From: Phoronis australis
Lineage: Eukaryota; Phoronida; Phoronidae
Direction of reading: 5' to 3'
DNA length: 64,000 bases
NCBI GenBank assembly: GCA_002633005.1
Contig: NMRA01000016.1
Coordinates: 1,461,860-1,525,859 of the forward strand
Below the pieces are notes generated by a model. It was not told the origin of the DNA. It did no database searches and saw only the letters and a list, made by a program, of their open reading frames with translations. Made by a program: the position numbers and the translations under genes. Shown here one piece after another: positions 1-11,700 of this stretch (position 1 is its first letter; the number at the start of each line of letters is the position of its first letter).

Positions 1-152
1 TGAAGACGTTACTGTAGAATTTTAGAACTGTGGGTAAGGCCTTTTTCGCATGTATACATTCATGGGCTGGGCGCTTATTTTAGCAAAGTCTGAAAACGCG
101 TGGTGGAGGAGCGTTTATAGGAGCATGGGTGCTTATTAGGGAGAATACGGTA
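1..152 (-). mobile_element. End of TACCGTATT-TIR element, continuing left of window
   Basis: Reversed, this stretch matches 7772-7920: it has the terminus GAATACGGTA at 143-152, then GCTTATT and the block around CATGGGCTGGGCGC. It is the left-type end of the same nonautonomous family as 7772-8805, in opposite orientation and cut by the window edge. Confidence 0.7.
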
Positions 153-1199
153 TGTAGAATTTATAAGACTAAAGAAAATAAAAAACGCAACAGGAAAGAA
201 GTAAATGTAAGTGAGAAACAGGCACTTTACATACTAAGTCCGTCTAACCCAGGTAGCTGTTAATTCAATTTGTGTGTGTTGGGTGATGGATTCCCTGCAC
301 CGACCTTGACCTTAAACTCATCCTGGGGTTACCTTTTTAGTTGTTCAATTGATGCAATGTTAGTTGAATCTAACTGCGCAGGGTTGCTAATAATTTTTGT
401 CATCAGACAGAGGCTTATTGTCGTGTTGAGGTTCGTGTTTAACCGTTGATGGCATTTAAGTTATTCCACAGGAATACGGCAATCGATATACGAGTCATGA
501 GGAATGAGAATTGATTATTTTTGAAATTTTCTAGAATTCAACCCACTTCACGCTGGCCATTTAAGCTAATAGCTTCAGGTGCTCTGAAACTGCGTACTAA
601 TAGAATCCCAATATAGTCCTGCTGTGGGGAATCGATATTCTTATGAAAAACGAGGAAGCTTGTTTAACTCTTGCATTGAAAAGATCGCTACACCTGGTAT
701 TGTGAATAATCTGGATCAGATTTCACGCAATTTCCAGGTTATTAGAAATTGTTAACGCACCATCTCAGTGCAGTCCCGAAGAATGTCATTTAAATACCTT
801 GTTCATCTGGCTTTGTGGAGTAGTTGATAGATACTGGTATGGAACAACATGTTGGAGTAGGTAACATTGATAAGCAGTCTTGTAGACATGCTACCTGAGC
901 GAACACTGTGGCGTGTGTGTCCGTGGTAGCTCCTCCTACTAGATTACTGTTTGCTTAGTTGTAAACTGGCATGATACCTGTTTTGATCTGTCTTTGTATG
1001 TATAGCAATTCTTTCAATTTGAGACAAAACAATAACGTAACTAAAATAACAATTTTTTCAAAGAGTGCCTTATTGTTACTGAAAGTTATTTTTTGACGAA
1101 ATGAAATTTCACTTGTCTGCCATATTCTGTTCCAAACTGGAGGATTCCCGTTTGCAATTGGATAACTTATTACATGGTAACTATTCCGATTTTTTACAG
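153..1199. other. Intron or upstream sequence, nothing recognised
   Basis: AT-rich noncoding sequence before exon 1. I see no promoter, conserved block or coding segment. The open frame starting at 1101 runs into exon 1 but is interrupted by a strong acceptor. Confidence 0.5.
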
Positions 1200-1289
1200 G
1201 AGGCTATCCTTTTGTTGAATGAAGCCAGAGACATTCCTCAGCTCAACTCTGCCATCAAGCAAGCTGCCATATTGGTTTTGTCGGAAGTG
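1200..1289 (+). CDS. PDE2A: PDE2A-like exon 1 (of those in window)
   Basis: Ninety bases, phase 0 to 0, encoding 30 residues that begin EAILLLNEARDIPQLN and end ILVLSEV. The acceptor is a T-rich tract ending in TTTTTTACAG and the donor is GTAAGA. The segment lines up without gaps with the N-terminal amphipathic stretch of human PDE2A (DALLSL...VIDISGLQ...VLPRV), which precedes the first folded region. An ATG at 1101 opens the same frame upstream, but it is separated from the exon by a good acceptor and its translation does not resemble PDE2A. I therefore treat 1101-1199 as intron. The true start codon must lie upstream of the window or in an unrecognised exon. Confidence 0.85.
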
Positions 1290-1424
1290 GTAAGATGATC
1301 TGTAGTTGTTTAGGTCAATAGTTGATTGACAGGCCACTTGTCACAGCTAAATACATACACTAAAGTAATCCGAAAAAATACCGTTCATCCATCGTGAGGG
1401 CTAAGTCTGTTACCATATAGCCCA

Positions 1425-1745
1425 CAGTTAGGCGCATGTGCCTATATGGGGTTCATTGCGATTTTTGCCAGATTTTTGTACTCAAATATCCCGCATATAA
1501 GTGCATGTGCCTAAGATCCGCAATTGACCTATCGCAAGCTCCGCCCTTTTGCGAAATGCCGACAAACAAGCAATAAGTTTTACCCAGCAACATGTTGTTT
1601 GTCGGGTAAAATAGCGGCTTGGAAACGGAGGTGTGTCAAGAATTCTGCATTCTGATAGGTCAGTTCAGCCGTCAATCAAAATCCTGGCGATAGGTCAATT
1701 AGGCGTAGGCGGTGCTCCGGTTATAGGCGCACCTTGAATGATTTC
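1425..1745. repeat. Possible degraded repeat with GCGCATGTGCCTATA ends
   Basis: It begins near TAGGCGCATGTGCCTATATG and ends near GGTTATAGGCGCACC, giving short inverted ends. Related strings occur at 62870-62890 and 63585-63690. Ends and target-site duplication could not be fixed. Confidence 0.3.
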
Positions 1746-2169
1746 AAAAAATACAGTAAATGCATTTTATTTCACGCAGTTGCTGACACTCTTGATGAGC
1801 ACAAAAACAGATAAATTCTCAAAATACTCAGTTTTAAAATTCATTACAAGCTTTATTTTCAAGAACGACTTGCATATAAAATAACACTTGATTCATCTCC
1901 TCTCATCTGAGGACTGGATTCATGCTATTTTCCTGTCAGGATGAACAAGCAATACTAGTTCTTCGGCAGTATGTCATTAATAAATAGAATTTATTTTGCT
2001 CCATAATCCACGTGCAAACTGGGAGTGTTTCTTTAAAAAATTGAAGGTGTGCCTATATGCAGAGCACAATAGTCAATGCAAGTTCTACGCAATTATGCAC
2101 ATTCGCCAAATTGCGGGGACAATACCATAACAGCATAAATTAATGGTATAAGTATTCAAGCTTCAAAAT

Positions 2170-2260
2170 TCTAATTACAGAATGGCTTAGCCGCCTTACT
2201 AACTCTGGGGGGATTTTGGGTCATTCTGTCTGAATACTTTTGGCTTGTACTTTACCAGGT
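2170..2260. repeat. Dispersed repeat, copy 1 (other copy near 41.0 kb)
   Basis: It shares TTCTAATTACAGAATGG, CCTTACTAACT, a block ending GGTCATT and CTTTTGGCTTGTACT with 41005-41165, in the same order and orientation. The intervening sequence differs in length. The type of element is unknown. Confidence 0.5.
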
Positions 2261-5006
2261 GAACCTTAAAGAACTTGAGAGTTGTTAAGCTGGCTCAGTT
2301 TGTTACTTGGTAATGGTAGGAAATTTTGCAATTTAATTTTTTTTAAAAATTTTTTGTTTGACCAAACACTGAAAGTTGACTTAGACATGAACTTTTTATG
2401 TTTTTATGTGAGAATCGAATACATTTTCATAGTTCTGGTCACCTTTAATTTAATATGTTTCATTTTAATGACCAAATACGCACTTTAATTCATTTCAAAA
2501 TTTAACAACACTACATCCTGTAGGTAAATAATTATTTTTCTTAAAAAGTAAAGTTTTTTTCTGGTAAAGCCACAATGAATATGAACTTGTTTGGAAATGT
2601 TTACACTCTGAACATTATTTGAGTGACAGACAAGTGTTGCCTACTGTAATACGTTTCAGAGTGAAAGAAATGAACATTCTTGAATTAGGTTTCCAACTGT
2701 TTTATAACTTCAGAACGGGAGTGTAAAAACGTAAAATGGAGAACAAACTATGTCATAGTGCATATTTTGCCCCCTAGTGGTGCTGTGGATGGTAAGGTAA
2801 TGTGGAAAAAGTCAGGTGCAGTTTTATTGAAAATAATCTGATGACTGACAATAGACATAGCCTGCTTGTACCTAAGCCTCATTGTTTACAGTTCATTGGT
2901 CTTTTTGGGAAATCCTAGCCACCTTTGAACTTCATAATGCAGATGACACTAAAGCAGTATTACCCTGGGCTTATTTTCAGACATTTTTCTGGCATCTTAC
3001 AATGAACGCAGCCTGTTTGCAAATTGTTTTTCAGTGGTACTAGAAAGACAAAATCACGCCCCATTTTCAGATTGTGTCCCTTGGAGCTAGCTTGCTGTCT
3101 ATCAGCGCTTGCTGGCATCAAGCAGTCAGAATGTACTTATGCCATTGGTTGCCGAGTACAGTAAACAAATAATGGTAATTGTGAATTCATTTGGTGTCAT
3201 TGTGTTATCATGACTTACCGTGTGAGATCAACTTCTTAATAACATTTATTAATTATGCTGACAAGTCGATGAGATTCCTTTGTTGTGAAGGCGGGACTCA
3301 GGTAACATTGACGTCAAACGTTGTAGTTAAGCTCTTTTTATGTTGATTCTCTTTCCTGGTTTTGTAAGTCATCTCGTTAATCACCTTACACAGTCAAAAT
3401 GTGACAAAATTATGCCCAGATAAATGTAGCTGTGAAACCAAATGATAAATACCCACTGTAGTGCTAGCTTGATTGTGGTTTTGTAGGATTTCACAATGCT
3501 CATGGTTGGAGAGTGTCCAGGAACCAAAATGTTGGGTAGGGGTAGAGATAGGTTTTCGCCTTCCGTCCCTCAACCCGATATCTCGAGTGTTAAAAAGAAT
3601 CAATTAATAGTGGACTGTGCGTATTGGCGCTCTCTAGAGTAATGAGACCGCGAAAGGGGCTTCCGCTTGTTCCGGACTCAGATTTGGTGGACAGAAATTC
3701 AATTACTGCCTAGTGGTTCATTAATCTAAACACAATAAATTCCAATGTTAATGCGTGCCATAGTTTGGTTGGGTTAACTTCACTAATTTATTTGAACTTT
3801 TTGACATCGGCTGGGATTGAAATTCTCCCGCTTTATCAGTCGCAGCCAATGATTTCGCATGGCGCGGAGTCTTCTTCACAGTAAGAAATGTATGGAACTT
3901 GATGTCATTCATCTTTAGATATTTCAAGAGGCTTTGCCTTTTTGTATAAGCCACTAGTACACCTTACTGCACATCAGTGAAAATTTTCTGTCATTATGTT
4001 AGCAGAAAAGGTATTAAAACACTGATTATAGGACTAGTAGATTGAAATCTCCCCTCCGCATTACATGGGTTCTGTAGGTGGCGTTGAATGCCTGTCCACA
4101 AAAGACCTGATCACCGTCTCTGGTGGGATAGTTAGTTTCAATATGGCGCGGCTATTTGGAAAATCAGCTATTGACAACTAATTCTTAAAAGTTTCTTTAA
4201 AATGAAATTGAAAATTTAACAGACTCTCCCAGAGTGCCCCTCTAACCATCAAATCCTTTCTAAGCCTATGTGTAAATGGTAATTATCGTGGTGAATTTGT
4301 TCGAATTAGTGCATGTCACGTGGATTGAAAATGACATTTATGCCCACAGTAAGATTAATGCATGTCATGCTGGTGACATTTTGTGACTGTTTCTTTCCTT
4401 GGCCAAATGATGCCAAAACAATTTCCAAGGTCATTTAGTTGTCTTACGAAAAGTTTGTTTGTCACAAGATACAATTTTTACTGCAGACATCAAGGCAATG
4501 CTCATTCAATGGTGCAATTACACTGTTGACTGAGCTCTTCAATTTTAGCTGGTGTACAGATTGCTGCCGGTAATGTAAGCTAGAAAATATAATATACATG
4601 ATGATCCACAGGGATCAGTTGTTTTTTAACCTCAGGAAATGAACGTTAACTGTAAAGCAATGTTTTGCCAGTACATCAACAGTAAACTAGGAGTCCACCG
4701 AATGTGTGTTTTATGCAACTGCTAATGACTGACATGTCTTGTTGATAAGTGCCTACACTGTCAATTAGTGTATTCTGGAGTTAACAGGCTTGAAGGATGG
4801 TGTTTCTTGTCAGGATCATCCAAATACACTTCTTGGCACTGGGAATGTTGCATCGCTAATTGTGAGGGAAGGGGGGTTACCAAGAAGTCATTGCCTGTTA
4901 CCTCTGCCACTTGCTCTGTACATTTTTTTATTCTTGCCTATTTGACTGCTTATTAATATGCTGGTAAATTGGTAATCCTGTGTGAATATCGTGATTGTTA
5001 TTGCAG

Positions 5007-5101
5007 ACTGAGGTCTTGCTCTACTTTCAAGAGGATGCTGGCGGGGGGTTGATCAGCTTTGATCATCTTGTGCACTCATTTCCAACTACTGGTGTGGCAG
5101 C
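5007..5101 (+). CDS. PDE2A: PDE2A-like exon 2
   Basis: Ninety-five bases, phase 0 in, 2 out. It encodes TEVLLYFQEDAGGG followed by a segment ending HSFPTTGVAA, matching human PDE2A ETVYTYLLDGESQLVCE...ELPQEGKV. The acceptor is TTATTGCAG and the donor GTAAGT is consensus. The last two bases (GC) join the first base of exon 3 to make an alanine codon, and the frame then continues into EALAERQ as expected. It belongs to the N-terminal GAF-like region whose function in PDE2A is not catalytic. Confidence 0.88.
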
Positions 5102-6004
5102 GTAAGTTGATTTTCACATTGAAAACTGCTAGTAGGGTGTCATCTTATAATTATCATGATGACAGTTGTCATTTTCTGCTCATAGTTTTAGTTAGACAGT
5201 GATCACCATCTTAAGCTGGCTCCAGTAGAGACGGTGAAGCTCCTATTGGAAACTTTTCGGCAAATTATGCCTCATTGTGATTAATACACCAAAGTGACGC
5301 GGGTGTTATAAGTACCTTTTGCGCATAAAGGGACACCTTAGGAGGCCGCCGATGCCTTAATTCATTCCAGCTTGAACAAATATTTCCGTTATGAAACTTT
5401 TTTTTGAGCACTCCTATTTTTACCGTGCCCGCCAGGAGCACACACAGTGTCAAACAGGGCCAGTTGCTGATTTGGGCAACTGAACGATTTAGTGCTCAAA
5501 GAAAAAGTTTGATTACAGGAGTATTTGTTTGAATTTCTCTATGCCCAAAAGGTAGCAGATAGTGGTAACTGTCTAAGTTTTAGTTAGAGACTGCGAATAT
5601 AATAAGATACCTGTTGTTGTAGATGTAGTAACCATGTTGTAGTTATTGTTGATGGTGTTCCCACGCATCCTGAGGTCTGTTTTGCTAGCCACTAAGTCTA
5701 GCACTAAATGACTGTAGTTATGCTGAAATAACATGTGACCTTTTACATAAAAGTAAGTCATCTGTCAATGGCAACGGTCTCTCTTTCATGTCTCCATATA
5801 CAAGTTGCTTGCAAAGTCTTTTCTGGATTAATTAGTGAAAACTTGATGACACCACCCTCTTAGCACTGAAGCAAATCATGGCTTGTTTTGCTTGACTTAA
5901 TTCAGAACCATTATGTTTTTTTAGTACAAATCCTCATATGAGCTTGTGATCTATTATTATTGGTGCAGCAGATATTTTGCTTAGGTCTTAGATTGGGTGA
6001 AATA

Positions 6005-6185
6005 CAGGTTGTCCCAAAATTTACTCACATTTTGGTACAATGCTGGGAATACAAATTCAGTTGCTGTGGATTGGATTCTGAGGCCAGGCCTAGTGTGTGA
6101 TGACAGCCTTGCTGTGAAAGTACATTTTGAGCTTGGAGGGAATAACTAGTCTACAGGGTGACTTAAAAATTTGCTCACACTTGTA
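6005..6185. repeat. Mariner-like terminal motif repeated twice
   Basis: CAGGTTGTCCCAAAATTTAC and CAGGGTGACTTAAAAATTTG occur about 150 bases apart in the same orientation, each followed by TCACA. The CAGGGTGWCYYAAAA pattern resembles mariner/Tc1 ends, but no transposase or opposite end is visible. It is a weak call. Confidence 0.3.
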
Positions 6186-7771
6186 AATCATCGGTGTTGT
6201 TTGCACACAATGGACCTTTTGAAATTGACATGCAAGGTCAGTAGATCTTTGTGAACCCTGCTGTCAGTCATAAAACTGTCCCAGTTGGCCTGTGTGACTG
6301 AACACAGCTTGACAATGGGTTTTTAGTGCTGGCTGAGAAGATAATTGTTTTATTACCCCCCTATGGGTTTTGAATAACCCAGTGCGAAATGAGACGGCGG
6401 GTGAGTGGTCGTATGCGCCGTTTGCAAACAACTCGGTTTTGGAGAACAAAAAATGCGCAACCTCCAAAATGGCAAGGCAGCGCAAAGACTATTAATCTTC
6501 TCAAGTTACTAAACAGTGCATTTACAGGGCTTGAGGCATATCGTAATATCAACTCGCCAAATGGGATCTGGTAAAATTCTTAGGTCTCCAAACTGGAATT
6601 GATGTTTCCAAATCTGGTTGACAGGAGCCCAAAATGAGATAGATGAGTTACGTGAAGCAAAAAACCGACACACTTTGCAAATGTCTGCCAGGGTACAAAA
6701 GATGGCTCAGACGATGTTGGGTCCAATATTCTGGCACAGGCTCACCTACAACATGTTGCTGAACAATTCCACTTCCGTCTACTTCCCAAGTATTTTGAGT
6801 GTGTGGTCAGGTGTCGCCTGCTCACTTCATGGTAACTGACATTGTTACCAGGTCGTTGAACAAAATCTGAGGTCGAACCCTGATTTATGTTGGTTTAAAG
6901 ACTTAATTCCTTTTTGATCACCTCTGTATGAATTGAAACCAATTATCTTGTTTCTAAGTCAGTAAGCAATGTAGTTATCGTCATTTGAAGTGTATCAACA
7001 CTTTTGGAACATCCTTCATTTATGCTCTTTTACTTTTTTATGGCTCTTAGATTTAATGTGTGTCTGTTAGGCTTTTTTCTAATTTTGACACTGGCAGACA
7101 AAAATACTTAACCAAAATGTCCTAATGCACAAATATTGCGAGATGCGGGTCTACGATTTTCGCTTAAGTATCTGTTTTTCTTAAATTATTTATTTCACTT
7201 TGTAGTCGATATTATCATCTTTCCAGTGTTTCGCGGTTAAACACAGTAGTTACTGTATGTAATACATTTCTCACCATTATCCACATAGCTTTTAGGTATT
7301 TAAGTGTCTTGCCGTGCATATTCATATTAGCATTTGCTTTCCAAAAACATTTCGCAGTTTCTTAATACCCCTAGGCAAAATCCTTTGCCGAAACCATTAA
7401 TTTTCCATTTGTAGGAATTGTAAACTCGATTGCGCATGAGGTGTTCTTCATAATGGAAATACTAGGTCTAGTGACGTGGCAATATCTACATATTTCATAA
7501 ACCCAGAACTTATTTTTGGTAATTTAACTCTTTTTTTCCATTCTGATGCCTTACTATGGAAAAATCTTGATGCTCACGTCTGTCAATGTAGTTCTATTAA
7601 TATTTTCAAGTTCAGGCACATGGATAATGTTTTGTAGTTGTTTACTCATTTGTTTCAAATTTCTTGTTAGTGTTTTATGTCTATGTATTAATTTTTCTTG
7701 TATCATTTTGTTCACTAGATTTTAAATATTTTCTTTCTTATCAGGACCCTAAGGGAGACTAATTATATAAT

Positions 7772-8805
7772 TACCGTATTTGCCCTAATAAGTGCCCATG
7801 CCCCTATAAGCGCCCCCACGCGTTTCAAACTTCGCTAAAATAAGCGCCCAGCCCATGAATATATATACATGCGAAAAATGCCTTACCTACAGTTCTAAAA
7901 TTCTTCAGTAACAGCTTCAGTTCATCAATAATATCCGACAGTCCTGAAAAAATCATTGAGCTTGGAATTTCTAGACCACGAGCCTCGCTGCTATGTTGGT
8001 ATTTAGCCATGACTGTACACTTCAAACTTCCACCGTGCTTCAAAAAGAATGCAAAAGTTTTGCTGATCTTGCGAGGAACATGTCCTATTATGGTCAGGTC
8101 TTTCAGAACAGACGCATCTACTTGTCAACGGGATTGTATTGTATCTTTCCCATATAGATCTTCTCCCTTAAGAGGAATCCAGATTTCTTTTTACACATGA
8201 AAACTACGAATCGAAGACAAAACACATGGAGGCCTCCTACTCTGGCAAATGAACTCTGATGACACGCACGCGCTCGCTCAGCTCACTCACTCGGTAAACA
8301 CCTGCAGACTAACTTCAAAACAAACGTCACGTGACAACAACATGATTGTGTGTTTGTCCCGATTTTTCTTGTGTTACGGGGTGCGATCTAGCATAGATTT
8401 GCACTTAATCTGCAGTTAATCCAGACTCCACAGGGACACTATTTGGAAAACTTAAGGATGATTTCAGGTAATTTGTTGAGTCGAAACTAAAGAATACAAG
8501 TTGCCCTATTGACGATCGCGAGGTAGGGACGCGTCAGTTGGCAAGTTTTCGTCCTGGGATTTCCGCACAATTTTCTGAGAAAGGATCGTAATTTAACAAC
8601 GGAGTTTGATAGCAATGCACCACAACTTTGTGAAAAGTCTGTCATAGGTTACAGATACATCACATCTCGTATTTTTGATGAAACCTAGCTTCCAATTTCA
8701 CCCGTTTCAGAGACCGGGTTTCACCCGCTTTAGGCTACAATAAGCGCCCCGTCCAGAAATGAATTTTTCTAAGCGCGCTGGGCGCTTTTTGGGGCGAATA
8801 CGGTA
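7772..8805. mobile_element. Nonautonomous DNA transposon with TACCGTATT terminal inverted repeats
   Basis: The left end is TACCGTATTTGCCCTAATAA; the right end reversed is TACCGTATTCGCCCCAAAAA. Both inner ends are rich in GCGCCC motifs. AAT flanks both sides (7769-7771 and 8806-8808), a possible 3-base target duplication. No transposase frame is visible in 1034 bases. Partial relatives are at 1-152 and about 34553-34764. The superfamily is not assigned. Confidence 0.7.
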
Positions 8806-9081
8806 AATAGGGTTTATCCTGAATAAACACATCTAAAAGTGTTAAGTTAATGACAGACTATAAGTACAGCTGGGTGGCATTAAAACTAACACAATTTTTC
8901 ATCTAGACATTGTTCCATTCATCTATATTGGTTAAGTAATGCACTGCAGTCACAGATGTCACCTCTTTATCCAGGATTACACCTTTGATATTTACAAGTC
9001 TTTTGACGTGTGTGATGAGGTGGTTTGTATGTGTGTATTGAAGTGAGATAAGCTGGAATATACTGCTCTTTACTGTAACAG

Positions 9082-9194
9082 GGAGGCACTTGCAGAACGC
9101 CAACTGGTATATGCCAAGAACGGATTGGACGATTCAGATCCTCTCGCTGGACTTCTGCCTACTGGTGTCTGTCCTATCGATGATGGAAAAACGG
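9082..9194 (+). CDS. PDE2A: PDE2A-like exon 3
   Basis: One hundred and thirteen bases, phase 2 in, 1 out. It encodes EALAERQLVYAKNGLDDSD, then PLAGLLPTGVCPIDDGKT. Human PDE2A has REAIISQKRLGCNGLGFSD, then LPGKPLARLVAPL at the same place. The acceptor is CTGTAACAG and the donor GTAAGG. The final G joins TT of exon 4 to give valine. Confidence 0.88.
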
Positions 9195-9889
9195 GTAAGG
9201 AGGTCACAAGGTTGTGGACTTGATGGCGATGCTCAGAAAGTCATGTTTTATAAGCAAGGTTTTTAGTATGATTTCTGTTGGTTCTTTTTAAATTTGTTCA
9301 TTTGAGAAAAAACTGTTAGATGACATTTGAAAGTATGAGCAATATTGAAGTGCAAGGATTATTGAGCTCAATGTCATTTGATTATAGATTAATGATTATT
9401 ACTCATTGATGTTTCTACCTTTGATTTCTTGTCATGTACACACTGACCAAACAGTTTGAACAGCACATTTGCTCTTTTCAACTTCTTAGGTTAAATATGG
9501 TCAACCTTTTGTATGAAAGGTAAATCTCAACCCTGTGCTGTCTATGCCATGCCTCATAACTGGTAGATTTGGAGCAAGATTGGTGCACCTTATCTGCCCA
9601 TCACCATGAACTATAGTCCAAGCTGTGCTCAGCTAATCTGGACAAGAAGAATTAGTTTCAGTATTATGAAAACATTGTTCCTTCTGTTGGCCAGTCAACG
9701 GAATACACAAACTCAATTAATAATTTAAAGCAGCATTTTGCCCTGTTTAGCTGGCTAGAAAAACAAAATTGGTTTTTTCCTTTACTCTCATTAAGTCGAT
9801 CTCCTAATATTCATTACCAGTTGGTAGACTTCTAGTTTGGTTATTATCAAGAACATCGAAACTACCAGCAACTCATCGAATAACTTACA

Positions 9890-11700
9890 AGTTTATTGGT
9901 TTAGTAACATTTATTAGAACCCAGTCACTGGAATGAATATCGTGAGAGCAGTTTTGTGAGAATAAAGCACTTAATTTGATTTTCGTTTTTGCAAACCGCG
10001 TGTAGGGCAAAAGGATTTGTGCAGAGTTCAGAGTCTCATTACGTAAGGCCGACTGATTGATTGATTTCATTAGGTTTTACATGCGACACATATAAATTAA
10101 TGACAGTTAAGATGAGAAATGAGAACAAATAAAGTAGACCAAGGTGTTTGACTACACGATTTGCATACTGATCTTTGCCTTTGTGTAACACATTTGGATT
10201 ATTGGGAGTTTGTTTAAGTCGGTGTTTGGAGCTATAAAGAATTGCCTCAGTTTTGCCCAGATACAATGGAGGTCTTGTCAACTTGCTGATAAGACACTGT
10301 TCATTAGTGGTAGTATTTTTGTATGACACGGGATAATCATTTGCTAATAGCAGAAGCTAACAATTTACAACACATGATTAGTCATTAATATAGACAAGAA
10401 ATAAGTGTCCTAGTACACCCCCCTCCAAAAAGCCACAGATAATACCTCTAGGGTTTGAGTGATGTCCATTCATCGATACTTGAATTTGGGAGCAGTTATG
10501 GAGATTAGGAGAAGCATTCCGTAGCATATGGGGTGCACTCTATTGCATGTAATTTCTTTAGACGTACCTCATATCATGGTTAATGGTGTCAAATGCTTTT
10601 TGGAGGTCAATCAGTATTTTCCCAACATAATTTTCAGTCCTGTTGTGGTTTGATGTTGTCAAACACATGAATAAGACAAGTTCAGTGGAGAAAGAGCCTC
10701 TGTCAGCACGACTGATAGTCATGAAGTAAGTTAAGAGCAAGTAGATGATTAAACCATTGATGATAGACTGTAAAATTAGCGCGTAAGTAAATAACGACAT
10801 ATCTATCCAATCCAAAGTTTCGGTTTATTTCATTAAACCATTCTCAAGGAAATAGTTACTAACACAAAACAAGAGACACAGGTAGAGAAGAGACTGTACA
10901 GGTACACATCAAAATGCATTGTGAGGGGGTGAGACCAGAAATCAAAACGGAGCACAAATGAACCAAAATGTTTCTATTGAGGTAACGCTCAGCATGATTC
11001 AGCCTCAAAAGAAACATTGGTTCATTTGAGCTCCAACTGTTTTGATTTCTGGTCGCTCCCCTCACAATGCATTTTGATGTGTACCTGTACAGTCTCTTCT
11101 CTACCTGTATCACTTGTTTTGTGTTTGTAACTGTTTCCTTGAGAATGGTTTAATGAAATAAACCGAAACGTTGGATTGGATAGATATGCCGTTATTTACT
11201 TACACGCTAATTTTAAAGTTCGTGCTTATGTTCTGGCCTAAATCAAATGTGATGAATAATAAACTGTGCACTCAATGATTTTGGAAGTGCAGGAAAGAAA
11301 GGAAACAGGGTGATAGTTACCAAGTTCAAGTTTATTGTTCTTCTTGAAAATGGCAGTAACCTTGGTTTTTTCCACTCAAGAGATAGTCAAAGACAATTTT
11401 GTTAAATGCAAATTAAGTGTCATGACTTTATGCCCTCGAATCCGTCTAGTCTAGTAGATGTAGATCTATGCATTCAGATTCTGAAATTTTTAAAGAATGC
11501 CTGGGTGAGCTTAAAGTCCGCTATTGATGTGTCATAGTCGCCGCGGCCGGCGGGAAGTTTACTGACAAGATTGCTGGCTGTAGTAGTAAAGAAATCATTA
11601 AAAGGATTGGGTTTAACATCTTGATCGCACAAATCTCATCATTTATCTTGAGGCTTAGTGTAGCTGAAGGAGCGTTCGACTTTACCATAAGAGCTTCCGG
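9890..11700 (-). mobile_element. Decayed non-LTR retrotransposon (LINE) reverse-transcriptase region
   Basis: Read on the minus strand from high to low coordinate, typical LINE blocks appear in order. NDFFTTTASNLVSKLP lies near 11560-11620. KVTAIFKKNNKLELGNY followed by HPVSFLSCTSKIIE lies near 11255-11355. TCLIH lies near 10670. LIDLQKAFDTINHDM lies near 10565-10620. GHLFLVYIND, the counterpart of LGPLLFLIYIND, lies near 10390-10430. A degraded LANDY sits where YADD is expected, near 10345. LYLGKTEAIL followed by VVKHLG lies between 10250 and 10130. The frame is broken by stops and shifts, so this is a dead copy of CR1/L2-like type. A 445-base hairpin is inserted at 10771-11215. Confidence 0.8.
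10771..11215. mobile_element. Near-perfect 445-bp palindrome (foldback insertion) inside the LINE relic
   Basis: The two arms, about 10771-10981 and 11004-11215, are reverse complements with few mismatches. Outer ends are TAAAATTAGCGCGTAAGTAA and, reversed, TAAAATTAGCGTGTAAGTAA. The loop is about 22 bases. Each arm contains AAATAAACCGAAACGTTGG (or its reverse). It separates two adjacent parts of the reverse transcriptase, so it arrived after the LINE. It has no coding capacity. Target duplication is not evident. Confidence 0.8.

Larger units (their letters stand above)
1290..5006. other. Intron 1
   Basis: It contains a block with repeated GCGCATGTGCCTATA-like strings between 1425 and 1745, possibly a degraded TIR element. 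A short stretch at 2170-2260 recurs at 41000-41190 (TTCTAATTACAGAATGG, then CTTTTGGCTTGTACT). One isolated CCCCCTAGTGG motif occurs at 2770. The rest is unremarkable AT-rich sequence with no supported gene. Confidence 0.6.
5102..9081. other. Intron 2
   Basis: It holds a mariner-like terminal motif twice (about 6006 and 6155) and the 1034-base TIR element at 7772-8805. Open frames around 6389 to 6839 give no recognisable protein. No other feature is supported. Confidence 0.6.

Noticed and set aside
1101-1199. ATG at 1101 as the start codon of the PDE2 protein
   Set aside because: A strong acceptor directly precedes the homologous segment and the upstream residues do not resemble PDE2A; an alternative start cannot be excluded without RNA.
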